Below are positions 45,209 to 53,082 of a stretch of DNA of 64,000 nt, one piece after another. Below the pieces are notes generated by a model. The model saw nothing but the letters and a program-made list of their open reading frames with translations, did no database searches and was not told the origin of the DNA. The translations under genes were made by a program, and so were the position numbers. The first letter of the stretch is position 1; each line of letters starts with the position of its first letter. The DNA comes from Beijerinckia sp. 28-YEA-48 (GTDB taxonomy: Bacteria; Pseudomonadota; Alphaproteobacteria; Rhizobiales; Beijerinckiaceae), in the NCBI RefSeq assembly GCF_900104955.1, contig NZ_FNSI01000001.1:2576001-2640000 (forward strand). Reading direction: 5' to 3'.

Positions 45209-46183
45209 ATGTTGATGACGCGCCGCCATGTCCTGGCTGCATCCGCCGGCACTCTTGTCGCCGCGCCAATCACGGGTCGAGCGCAGGAAGCGCTTCCGGA
45301 CGTGATGCGCGTGATCGTGTCGGTCCCAGCGGGAAACTCAATAGATAGTTCAGCGAGGGTATTCGCGGAGGCTTATCGAATCGCGACAGGCCGCAAATGC
45401 TACGTTGAAAATAAAACAGGGGCAGCAGGAACCATCGCGGCAACGGAGGTGTCGCGCGCAAAGCCCGACGGATCGGTGCTTCTGTGGACGACAGGAGGGC
45501 ATACCACCACGGCAGTCCTGATGAAGAAATTGCCATATGACCCCGTCGAAGGGTTCACTCCGATGACGCCAGTCAGTGCCGGAGATGGCTTCGCTTTGAT
45601 CACGCGCGCTGCGAGCCCATTGAATAGCGTTCAGGACGTCATCGATATCGCAAAGAAGACGCCCGGCAAACTTACCTACGCATCCGGTGGCATCGGGAAC
45701 ACCACGCACGTGGTCGGCGCACTTTTTGCCAAATACGCCGGAATCGATTTAACCCACGTTCCCTACCGATCGGACTTCCTGCCCGACCTGATCGCTGGCG
45801 TCACGGACATGATGTTCTCTTCACCGGCCGTGCTCGACCCTTTCATTAAAGACGGCCAGCTGAAACTTATAGGCATCAGCAGCCCCAGGCGATCTGAGAG
45901 ATACCCAGACCTTCCTACTTTTTCTGAATTTGCCGTGCCGGATATAGGAATTCCTGCTTACTCGGCTCTACTGGCGCCGCCGAATATGCCACCTGCCACG
46001 CTTGCTACTTTGCATGAAGGAATCACACAGGCGCTTCGCTCGCAGCTCGTTGCCGCCAACTTCTCGATGATCGGCAACCGCGTCTGGACTCTGTCGCCGC
46101 AAGAATTCAAAACCTATTTGCAGAATGAAGTAGTCTATTATCAACGTGTACTGCCGCCGCTCGGCATTCAGATGAACTTCTAA
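45209..46183 (+). CDS. Bug-family (tripartite tricarboxylate) periplasmic binding protein
   Basis: A 324-residue exported protein. Its TRRHVLAASAGTLVAAP signal is of twin-arginine or Sec type, cleaved near RAQ-EA. The Bug pattern follows: MRVIVSVPAGNSIDSSARVFAE, ENKTGAAGTIAATEVSRAKPDGSVLL, and YASGGIGNTTHVVGALF. Bug proteins bind carboxylated ligands, including nicotinate-type acids. No TctA/TctB permease is nearby, as is common. A perfect GGAGG precedes ATG. It lies 54 bp after the hydrolase in the same direction. Confidence 0.88.
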   Translation: MLMTRRHVLAASAGTLVAAPITGRAQEALPDVMRVIVSVPAGNSIDSSARVFAEAYRIATGRKCYVENKTGAAGTIAATEVSRAKPDGSVLLWTTGGHTTTAVLMKKLPYDPVEGFTPMTPVSAGDGFALITRAASPLNSVQDVIDIAKKTPGKLTYASGGIGNTTHVVGALFAKYAGIDLTHVPYRSDFLPDLIAGVTDMMFSSPAVLDPFIKDGQLKLIGISSPRRSERYPDLPTFSEFAVPDIGIPAYSALLAPPNMPPATLATLHEGITQALRSQLVAANFSMIGNRVWTLSPQEFKTYLQNEVVYYQRVLPPLGIQMNF

Positions 46184-46451
46184 GAAAGCGGACAGGCCGC
46201 CGATTTTCGACACCTCGGTCGACCGGCTCGAAGCCTATTAAAACTAGATTCGCACTCGGCACCCGCAATGCAATCGCCGTTCAATCTCAAAAGTACGTAA
46301 CTGCCCGTCCAAAAGCGGTGAAGTGCTCCGCGAGACGCGATCCATTGATCAGAATCTTCACTATTTAGCGAACAATGTTCTCTATTGACATCCGTGAAAT
46401 CCTAGCCATTATTCAAAAACAATCATTGTTCGTTATTTAAGGAGAGGGTTC
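46184..46451 (+). promoter_or_regulatory. Promoter with two inverted repeats, copy 2 (before NicX-like gene)
   Basis: -35 TTGACA at 46385-46390, a 17 bp spacer and -10 ATTATT at 46408-46413. Dyad GAACA-A-TGTTC (46370-46380) precedes the -35, and perfect dyad AACAAT-C-ATTGTT (46418-46430) follows the -10. It shares spacing and most bases with 43892-43950. The remaining left part of this gap shows nothing notable. Confidence 0.72.
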
Positions 46452-47531
46452 ATGCTGCATGCCGCCTATCGATCGCAGGAAATGAATCCCGGCAAAATGC
46501 CGGCATTGTTCCGCAAGCAATTTGAACTCTGCCAGGTCAAGCCAGGCGAGACGATCGCCTGCATCACCGACCTCGGCACGCGGCGCGAATATGTACAGGC
46601 GGCCTTTGCCGCCGCCGACGAATTGCGCGCCGATGTTTTCGAGATGTGCGTCAATATGATTCCCGGCTGGACGAAGGTTGGCGTGCCGACGATCGGTCAG
46701 TGCAAGGGCACCCTCGACGCGCTGCGCCAGGTGGATATGATCGTCATCTTCCACGTGCCGCTGTTTGCCTCGTGGCTGAAGGAGGTTCGCGCCGCGGGTG
46801 TGCGCGTGTTGATGATCATCGACGCGCCCGACGATCTCGAACAGCTGCAATCGCCGCCCGGCCTGAAAGAAGCGGTAGTCTACGGCCGCGATCTTTATAC
46901 CAAGACCAAGACGGCCCGGCTCGTCTCGGATGCGGGCACCGACCTCACCTGGTCGCGCGGCGAATTTCGGGTGATGGCGCAATATGGCTATGCGGACGAA
47001 CCCGGCCGTTTCGACCATTGGGGCGCCGGCCACATCCATACCTTCCCCAACGAAGGCAGCGCCAACGGCACAGTGGTGATCCAGCCCGGCGACATCATCA
47101 TTCTTCCCTACTGCCGTTATGTGGTCGATCCGGTCCGCCTCAAGATCGAGAACGGCTTCATCACCGAACTGGATGGCGGCCTTGACGCCAAACTGATGCG
47201 CGACTGGCTCGACGACGCCAAGGCGTCCGACGACGATCGCGATCCTTATGCCATTTCGCATCTGGGCTGGGGCCTCAATCCGCAAGCGCCTTGGTACTGG
47301 ATGGGTCTACAAGGCGAAGTGCCAGAACGGTCCCGCGTAGCGGCACGAGCCTTCGCCGGCAACTTTCTGTTCTCGACCGGACCGAATTCGGAAGGCGGCG
47401 GCAATCGCAAGACGCGCGGCCATTACGACGTGCCGATGCGCGATTGCACCTTGATGCTCGATGATCAGGTGATCATCGAGAAAGGCCGCATCATCGATCA
47501 AAACATGATCGTCGAACGCATCCGACGCTGA
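46452..47531 (+). CDS. NicX-like 2,5-dihydroxypyridine 5,6-dioxygenase
   Basis: A 359-residue protein with the length and organisation of NicX, an iron(II) extradiol-type dioxygenase unrelated to the VOC class. NicX opens 2,5-dihydroxypyridine to N-formylmaleamate in nicotinate degradation. The iron ligands proposed for NicX (H265, H318, D320) correspond by spacing to H270 (ISHLGWG), H324 and D326 (TRGHYDVPMRD). E201 and the HIH at 194-196 supply other conserved positions. Such proteins are sometimes labelled M29 peptidases. GGAGAGGG precedes ATG, and it is first after promoter copy 2. The actual ring substrate may differ. Confidence 0.7.
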   Translation: MLHAAYRSQEMNPGKMPALFRKQFELCQVKPGETIACITDLGTRREYVQAAFAAADELRADVFEMCVNMIPGWTKVGVPTIGQCKGTLDALRQVDMIVIFHVPLFASWLKEVRAAGVRVLMIIDAPDDLEQLQSPPGLKEAVVYGRDLYTKTKTARLVSDAGTDLTWSRGEFRVMAQYGYADEPGRFDHWGAGHIHTFPNEGSANGTVVIQPGDIIILPYCRYVVDPVRLKIENGFITELDGGLDAKLMRDWLDDAKASDDDRDPYAISHLGWGLNPQAPWYWMGLQGEVPERSRVAARAFAGNFLFSTGPNSEGGGNRKTRGHYDVPMRDCTLMLDDQVIIEKGRIIDQNMIVERIRR

Positions 47532-47620
47532 TCCGCCGGCCTGGAGGGGATCCCGCGCCCATGGCGCGGGACTGGGCCACAACGAGCCTTTCCGAGCAGT
47601 CGGAAACACGGAGGGAATGG

Positions 47621-48454
47621 ATGCTGATCGCCGATTATCCGCAGCAAGAGCCACCGTCGGCTGTCGGTCTCGCCTATGGCGAGGCCTGCGCGACCCGCTC
47701 GGCCGCCGTGACATTCGATGAGCTCCGCTACGGCGACAATCCCTATCAAAGCATCGCCATCTACCGGCCGGAGAAACCAAACGGCATCCTGTTCGGTTTC
47801 TCCCACGGCGGTGGCTGGACTGGCGGCTATAAAGAATGGATGGGCTTCATGGCGCCCGTTCTGAACGCCAGCGGTATCACCTTCGCCTCGATCGGCTATC
47901 GCCTCGCGCCACAACATCTGTTTCCAACGGGCGTGGAAGATATCGCCCAAGCCATCGCTCTCCTAAGCCATCGGTGCAGCGACTGGGGTTGCGATCCAAG
48001 GTCCTTCTTTCTCGGCGGACACTCAGCCGGCGGGCACTATGCCGCCCTGCTCGCGGTCACGCGCGACTGGCAAAAGCCACTCGGGCTCGACAACACGGTC
48101 ATCAGAGGTTGCCTACCCATTTCCGGTGTCTACCGCTTCGGCGATGGGTCTGGATTGTCGATGCGTCCGCGCTTTCTCGGCCCCGAAGGCAATGGCATGG
48201 ACATCGCGGCCAGCCCCGTCCTGCGCATCGACGGCACGCCGCCACCTTTTCTGATGGCCCATGGCGATCGCGACTTTCCGCATCTCATCACCCAGGCGGA
48301 AGAGATGGAGCGCGCGCTGGAGACCGCAGGCGGCGATGTCACCCGGCTGGTGTTGCGAGACGCCGATCATTTCCAGGCGAGCCTCGCTGCGGGCGACGAC
48401 ACGGCCTTATGGGCGCCCACCGCGATCGGCTGGATGAAGGAACGGGCGGCATGA
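47621..48454 (+). CDS. Alpha/beta hydrolase (esterase/formamidase-like)
   Basis: A 277-residue enzyme with oxyanion motif FSHGGGWTGG, nucleophile elbow GGHSAGGHYAAL, catalytic Asp in AHGDRDFPHL and His in DADHFQ. This pattern is shared by hormone-sensitive-lipase-like esterases and kynurenine-formamidase-like proteins. Following a NicX-like gene, an attractive role is hydrolysis of the N-formyl ring-cleavage product, the job done by NicD (inference). ATG at 47621 has GGAGG upstream; ATG at 47561 is an alternative adding 20 residues. Its stop overlaps the start of the ABC ATPase. Confidence 0.78.
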   Translation: MLIADYPQQEPPSAVGLAYGEACATRSAAVTFDELRYGDNPYQSIAIYRPEKPNGILFGFSHGGGWTGGYKEWMGFMAPVLNASGITFASIGYRLAPQHLFPTGVEDIAQAIALLSHRCSDWGCDPRSFFLGGHSAGGHYAALLAVTRDWQKPLGLDNTVIRGCLPISGVYRFGDGSGLSMRPRFLGPEGNGMDIAASPVLRIDGTPPPFLMAHGDRDFPHLITQAEEMERALETAGGDVTRLVLRDADHFQASLAAGDDTALWAPTAIGWMKERAA

Positions 48455-49893
48455 GCCCGCCCTCCGCGCTCAGTGTCGCCCATCTGTCGCGGCGGTTTGG
48501 CGCGACGCAGGCGCTGCAGGATGTCTCATTCGATCTCGCGCCCGGCGAATGCCTGGCGCTGCTCGGCCAGAACGGCGCTGGTAAATCGACGCTGATCAAA
48601 ATTCTCAGCGGTTTGCAGCGGCAGGACAGCGGCACGATCAAACTGTTCGGCGACGCCGTGGCCTTCGCTCATCGGCGCATGGCGCTCGATGCCGGCCTCG
48701 TGGTCGTGCCGCAGGAATTGCGCGTGGTGCCGCTGGCGAGCGTGGCGGAGAATGTCATGCTTGGACGCCTTCCCAGCAATCGTCTGTTCGGGGTTTTGCC
48801 GCAGGTCGACCGGCAGGCGCTGCGCCGCGAAGCGGCGGCGGCTCTGGCGCTTGTTGGGGTTTCTCTCGACCTCGACCGCCCGGCCGGGGCGCTGTCCTTC
48901 GCCGAGCGACAGATGATCGTGATCGCTCGTGCCCTTGGCCATCGTGCCCGCATTCTCATGCTTGATGAGCCGACAGCCGCGCTCGACCGGCCGGAGGTTG
49001 AACATCTCTTCACGGTTTTGCGTCGCCTTAAGCAACAGGGCGTCGCGTTGATTTATGTGTCGCACCGGCTCAAGGAAATAGACGTCATCGCCGATAAGCT
49101 GCTCGTTCTGCGCGACGGCCGGGTCGCGATGAATAGCGCGGCGCCCCCCTTCCCCCATTCCGGCATCATCAGCGCGATGACCGGCCATGTGAAGGCACCG
49201 GAAGACACGCGCCACGAATTTCACGAAGCTGGCGCAGAGGTCGCGCGACAGGATGTCAACGGCGTGGTCATTGCCTGTCAGCGCGCCAGGTGTATCGGCC
49301 TTGGCGGATTGCTCGGGTCGGGCATCAGCACGGTCGTCCGGCGCTTCTTTGGCAGCAATGGTTCAGCGATCAGCCGGTCCATCAATCGCGGCTGGGGCTA
49401 TCTGCCGCCCGAGCGCGCGCTAGCCTTGGTGCATGCGCTTTCGGTCCGCGACAACATCGTCCTGCCGCATCTGCGCCATTTCGCCACCGCCTTCGGCCGC
49501 GACGAAAAGAAAATAGATCAGGCGGTGATGCGCATGATGCAGATGCTCGACGTCAGACCCTTGCGGCCAGACCTGCCAGTCCGCGCCCTCTCCGGCGGCA
49601 ATCAGCAGAAAGTCGCGCTGGCGCGCTGGCTTGTCGGCAAGATCGATCTCCTGCTGCTCGACGAACCGACTCACGGCATCGACGTCGCGGCAAAAGACCA
49701 AATTCATGCGCAGATCCGCCGTTTCGTGGCGAAAGGCGGCGCGGTTCTGATGGCCAGTTCAGATGTGCCCGAACTCCTGAGCATTAGCGACGAAATCAAG
49801 ATCATGCGCCAAGGCCATGTCACCGGCAGCCTGCGGCGCGACGAAGGTTTCGACGAACTCGCCTTTCACGCGCTGGCAGAGGAAACCGCATGA
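48451..49893 (+). CDS. RbsA-type ABC importer ATPase (two nucleotide-binding domains)
   Basis: A 480-residue tandem ATPase. Domain 1 has Walker A GQNGAGKST, a Q-loop and Walker B ILMLDEPT, but its signature is SFAERQ in place of LSGGQ. Domain 2 has a degenerate Walker A (GLGGLLGSGIST) and an intact LSGGNQQKVALARWL signature with LLLLDEPTHGID. This is the usual asymmetric RbsA/MglA arrangement. ATGA overlaps tie it to the hydrolase before it and the permease after it. It energises import together with the next two genes. Confidence 0.92.
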   Translation: MSPPSALSVAHLSRRFGATQALQDVSFDLAPGECLALLGQNGAGKSTLIKILSGLQRQDSGTIKLFGDAVAFAHRRMALDAGLVVVPQELRVVPLASVAENVMLGRLPSNRLFGVLPQVDRQALRREAAAALALVGVSLDLDRPAGALSFAERQMIVIARALGHRARILMLDEPTAALDRPEVEHLFTVLRRLKQQGVALIYVSHRLKEIDVIADKLLVLRDGRVAMNSAAPPFPHSGIISAMTGHVKAPEDTRHEFHEAGAEVARQDVNGVVIACQRARCIGLGGLLGSGISTVVRRFFGSNGSAISRSINRGWGYLPPERALALVHALSVRDNIVLPHLRHFATAFGRDEKKIDQAVMRMMQMLDVRPLRPDLPVRALSGGNQQKVALARWLVGKIDLLLLDEPTHGIDVAAKDQIHAQIRRFVAKGGAVLMASSDVPELLSISDEIKIMRQGHVTGSLRRDEGFDELAFHALAEETA

Positions 49894-50867
49894 GCGACAC
49901 GACATTGCGTCCTTGGACCACGGCTTTCGTCAAAAACCGCGTCCGCCTGAGTGAACAGACACCGCTTCTGGTTCTAGTCGTCCTGTGCACGGTCGCTTCG
50001 ATTGCATCCGAGAATTTCCTGACGCCCTTCAACATCACCAATCTGCTGCTGCAGGCCGCGGTAATCGCCGTCATCACCATCGGCATGACCTATGTGATTG
50101 TCGCCGGCGGTTTCGATCTGTCTGTCGGCTCCGTGGTGGCTCTCTCGGGCTGTCTGGCGGCGCAGACGATGCTTCACTTCGGTATCGTCGCGGGGATTAT
50201 CGTCGGCGGCGCCACTGGCGCTGCGGTCGGATTGATCAATGGCTTGGTCATCACGCAGCTCAGAGTGAGCCCCTTCATCGCCACATTGGCGAGCATGGTT
50301 CTCTTTCGCGGCGTCGCGCTCATCATCACGCAAGGCGCGCCCGTCGTCGGCGATGAAGGCCTGCCGGCATCTTTCGTGCATTTTGGCGTCGGCCGTTGGC
50401 TTGGCATCCCCCTGCTCGTCTGGGCAGCCCTGGTCCTCGCCGTGGTGTGCGGTTGGATATTGCATCGCACCATCCTTGGCACACGCATTTTCGCCGTCGG
50501 TGGCAGCCGTGAAGCCGCTTTGCTCGCCGGGATCATGGTCGAGCGCGTTACCACCACGGCTTACGTGATCTGTGGCACGCTCGCGGGCCTTGCAGGCGTC
50601 ATGCTGGCTGCACGGCTGCAATCGGGGCAACCGACCGCCGGCGAGTTTTATGAATTGACCGCTATCGCGGCCGTCATCCTGGGCGGGGCTTCCCTACAAG
50701 GCGGCGAAGGCCGTCTGCATCGCAGTCTGATCGGCGTGCTGATCATGACAGTGCTCGCCAACACGCTCAATCTGATCGGCGTCGATAGCTATTGGCAGCG
50801 CGTCACGATCGGCGTGGTTCTTGTCGCTGCGGCCGCCGCCGATCAGGCGCGTCGCCGGTTTTCTTAA
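49890..50867 (+). CDS. RbsC-type ABC permease
   Basis: A 325-residue membrane protein with eight to ten hydrophobic helices. Signature segments are TYVIVAGGFDLSVGSVVALSG and AGVMLAARLQSGQPTAGEFYELTAIAAVILGGASLQGGEG, both diagnostic of the ribose/galactose/autoinducer-type permease family. Probably forms a homodimer with the RbsA-like ATPase. Start overlaps the ATPase stop by four bases. Confidence 0.92.
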   Translation: MSDTTLRPWTTAFVKNRVRLSEQTPLLVLVVLCTVASIASENFLTPFNITNLLLQAAVIAVITIGMTYVIVAGGFDLSVGSVVALSGCLAAQTMLHFGIVAGIIVGGATGAAVGLINGLVITQLRVSPFIATLASMVLFRGVALIITQGAPVVGDEGLPASFVHFGVGRWLGIPLLVWAALVLAVVCGWILHRTILGTRIFAVGGSREAALLAGIMVERVTTTAYVICGTLAGLAGVMLAARLQSGQPTAGEFYELTAIAAVILGGASLQGGEGRLHRSLIGVLIMTVLANTLNLIGVDSYWQRVTIGVVLVAAAAADQARRRFS

Positions 50868-50892
50868 AATGCTCCAGCAAGGGAAGAAGATC

Positions 50893-51831
50893 ATGATCAG
50901 CAAACGGATATTTCTCGGACTTGTGTTGGCACCGCTGCTTTCAACAAGCGTCATGACGCATGCCATGGCCCAGACCAAGGAATACACCATCGGCGTTGCG
51001 CTCGCTTCGGACACCAATCCTTTCTACATCGCCATGCGGCGCGGCATCGAGGCGCGAGCCAAGGAGCTGGGCGTCAAAGTGGTCTTCGTGACGGCCAATG
51101 AAGTCATCGCGCAACAGGTGACCGGCATCAACGATCTGGTCGCCCGCAAGGTCGATGGGATTCTGGTGTCGCCGATCGATGCCGTGGCCGTCGCAGCAGC
51201 CTATCAGGCCGCCGGCGAAGCGCGCATTCCCGTGATCTCCGTGGCCCGCCACGCCAATTCGCCGCATCAGTCGGCTTATGTCTCCATGGATGAGAAAGGT
51301 GTCGGGCGCGACATCGCCACCTGGATCGGCAAAGCTGTCGGCGGTAGCGCCGACGTGGCGATGATTACCGGCCCCGCCGGTGCGGCGACCTTCCGCAACA
51401 TCAATGCCGGCCTTGACGAAGGTTTTAAGGCACAACCGCAGATCAAGATCGTCTACCGCAAGGATGCGGCGCTGACCCGCGAGGATGGATTGAAATATGC
51501 CGAAGACATTCTCGTCGCCCGCCCCGGCATCAAGGCGATCTATTGCGCCAATGACGAAGTGGCGCTTGGCGCCGTCCAGGCCGTGACGGCTGCGGGCAAG
51601 CGCGGCCAGATCATCGTGACTGGCATGAACGGCATTCCTCCGGCCCTGCAGGCGGTCAAGAATGGCTCACTCGGGCTCACGGTGGAGCTCAATCCCGTCT
51701 CTTGGGGACGGCTGGGCCTTGAGACCATGGTTGATTGGCTCAACGGCAAACGCGCCTCTGACCTTGTGACGGTCCGTCACGTGCTCATCGACGCGAGCAA
51801 TGTCGCCAATGCCTTGCCGCCTGCAAAATAG
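50893..51831 (+). CDS. RbsB-type sugar-family periplasmic binding protein
   Basis: A 312-residue protein with signal peptide MISKRIFLGLVLAPLLSTSVMTHAMA-Q. A type-1 periplasmic-binding fold follows (YTIGVALASDTNPFYIAMRRGIEARAKELG, KVDGILVSPIDAVAV, YCANDEVALGAVQAV, TGMNGIPPALQAVKNGSLGLTVE). Family members bind pentoses and hexoses, but also AI-2, xanthosine-like and other polar ligands. In this cluster the cargo may be the precursor of the NicX substrate (inference). AAGGGA upstream of ATG. It converges on the HTH-citrate-synthase gene with a 4 bp gap. Confidence 0.9.
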   Translation: MISKRIFLGLVLAPLLSTSVMTHAMAQTKEYTIGVALASDTNPFYIAMRRGIEARAKELGVKVVFVTANEVIAQQVTGINDLVARKVDGILVSPIDAVAVAAAYQAAGEARIPVISVARHANSPHQSAYVSMDEKGVGRDIATWIGKAVGGSADVAMITGPAGAATFRNINAGLDEGFKAQPQIKIVYRKDAALTREDGLKYAEDILVARPGIKAIYCANDEVALGAVQAVTAAGKRGQIIVTGMNGIPPALQAVKNGSLGLTVELNPVSWGRLGLETMVDWLNGKRASDLVTVRHVLIDASNVANALPPAK

Positions 51832-51835
51832 CAAC

Positions 51836-52981
51836 TCATTCGGAAACAGGGGCCACGCCGACATAACGCGCACGTGGGCGGATGAGACGGCCGCTCTGGA
51901 ATTGCTCCAACGCATGCGCGATCCAGCCGGTGCAGCGCGCTGTCGCGAAGAGCAGGAACGGCGCGTCGTCGACCAGCGCAAGCGATGAAGCCAATGCGGC
52001 GAGTGCGAAATCGATATTCGGCGCTTCGCCGGTGATCGTCTCGGCGACGCGCTGGATGTCTTCGAACTCAGCCGGCATTTTGCATGCCGACAGCAGGGCG
52101 CGGGCACGCGGATCGCCTTCGGGATAGAGCGGATGGCCAAAGCCCGGTACGGCCGCGCCGAGGTCGAGCCGCGCTTGCACGGCGTTCTCCGCGCCAACGC
52201 GCCGCGCCTCCTCCAAGAAGGCACGCACGCGGCGCGCCATGCCGCCATGCAACGGCCCCGACAAAGCGGCGAGCCCCGCCATGACGCAAGCCGCCAATGA
52301 CGCGCGCGTCGAGGCAGTGACACGCACGGCGAAAGTCGAGGCGTTCAGCTCATGATCGGCGAGCAGCACCAATGTCCGGCGAATGAGATCGGCGCCTTTC
52401 GCGTCACACCCCCAGGCACGCGCCAGGCGATCGTGGATCGGCCCCTCGCCCGGCCCGCCCGCCACCGCATCGACCAAGGCATCGAGGACGGCGGCGGCCT
52501 CGAAATAGAGCGCCTTGGGCGTGCGGCCGGCAATGGCAGGATCATTCGCGGCGCGCGCGGCGATGGTCGCGAACATGCGCTGCAAGGGCGTACCAGGACC
52601 GATCGGATTGGACTGCGGCGGAAAGCGCGCATTGCCGCACGCCCAAAGCAGGCGCGCGACGTCTTCAAGACGCGCGGTCTGCGCCAGCGTCTCCACATCC
52701 TGGCCGCGATACCACAAACGCCCGTGCGCCACCGTGGTGATCGTCGAGGCCAACACCGGCTCGCCCCAGGCGATGGCGTCTTCGGCGATCGCCGCGTTCC
52801 GCCGCCCGCGCGTCTTGCGATAGCTCAGACGGTCGACGTCGGCGGCGCGATAGAGCCGGCGGCGCGGATCCTCGTCATCCGCCTTCGCCTCGATGCGGCC
52901 GCGACTGACATAGGCATAAAGCGTCTGCGGCCGCAGTTTCAGCCGGGTCATCACGTCCTGCGCGCTCAGCCATTCGCTCAT
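51836..52981 (-). CDS. Citrate synthase-family protein with N-terminal helix-turn-helix
   Basis: A 381-residue fusion. Residues 4-55 (WLSAQDVMTRLKLRPQTLYAYVSRGRIEAKADDEDPRRRLYRAADVDRL) form a MerR/excisionase-like helix-turn-helix. The rest is a citrate-synthase fold with DHELNASTF, GPLHGGM, GFGHPLYPEGDPRA and NIDFALAAL. The catalytic His, His and Asp positions are therefore retained. It could be a metabolite-sensing regulator, an enzyme that binds DNA, or an enzyme with a decayed helper domain. It is divergent from a second citrate-synthase paralogue across a perfect 8 bp dyad at 53003-53025. ATG at 52981 was chosen because homology starts there. Confidence 0.82.
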   Translation of the reverse strand: MSEWLSAQDVMTRLKLRPQTLYAYVSRGRIEAKADDEDPRRRLYRAADVDRLSYRKTRGRRNAAIAEDAIAWGEPVLASTITTVAHGRLWYRGQDVETLAQTARLEDVARLLWACGNARFPPQSNPIGPGTPLQRMFATIAARAANDPAIAGRTPKALYFEAAAVLDALVDAVAGGPGEGPIHDRLARAWGCDAKGADLIRRTLVLLADHELNASTFAVRVTASTRASLAACVMAGLAALSGPLHGGMARRVRAFLEEARRVGAENAVQARLDLGAAVPGFGHPLYPEGDPRARALLSACKMPAEFEDIQRVAETITGEAPNIDFALAALASSLALVDDAPFLLFATARCTGWIAHALEQFQSGRLIRPRARYVGVAPVSE

Positions 52982-53002
52982 ATCGCTACTTTTCACGTCG
53001 AT

Positions 53003-53025
53003 ATATTGATTATCTTTATCAATAT
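53003..53025. promoter_or_regulatory. Perfect dyad between the divergent citrate-synthase genes
   Basis: ATATTGAT-TATCTTT-ATCAATAT, 8 bp arms and a 7 bp centre, lies 22 bp upstream of the HTH-fused gene and 58 bp upstream of its partner. Further TTGAT half-sites follow. The AT richness is sharp against the local background. Likely operator, possibly bound by the HTH-citrate-synthase protein itself. Confidence 0.5.
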
Positions 53026-53082
53026 TGATTCTATGCCGATCAGGGCCAATCCTCAAGCATCATTGATTGATGGAGTTCAGCC

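Noticed and set aside
46452-47531. NicX-like gene considered as an M29 aminopeptidase
   Set aside because: Length and placement of H270, H324 and D326 fit the dioxygenase better, and the gene neighbourhood is catabolic.
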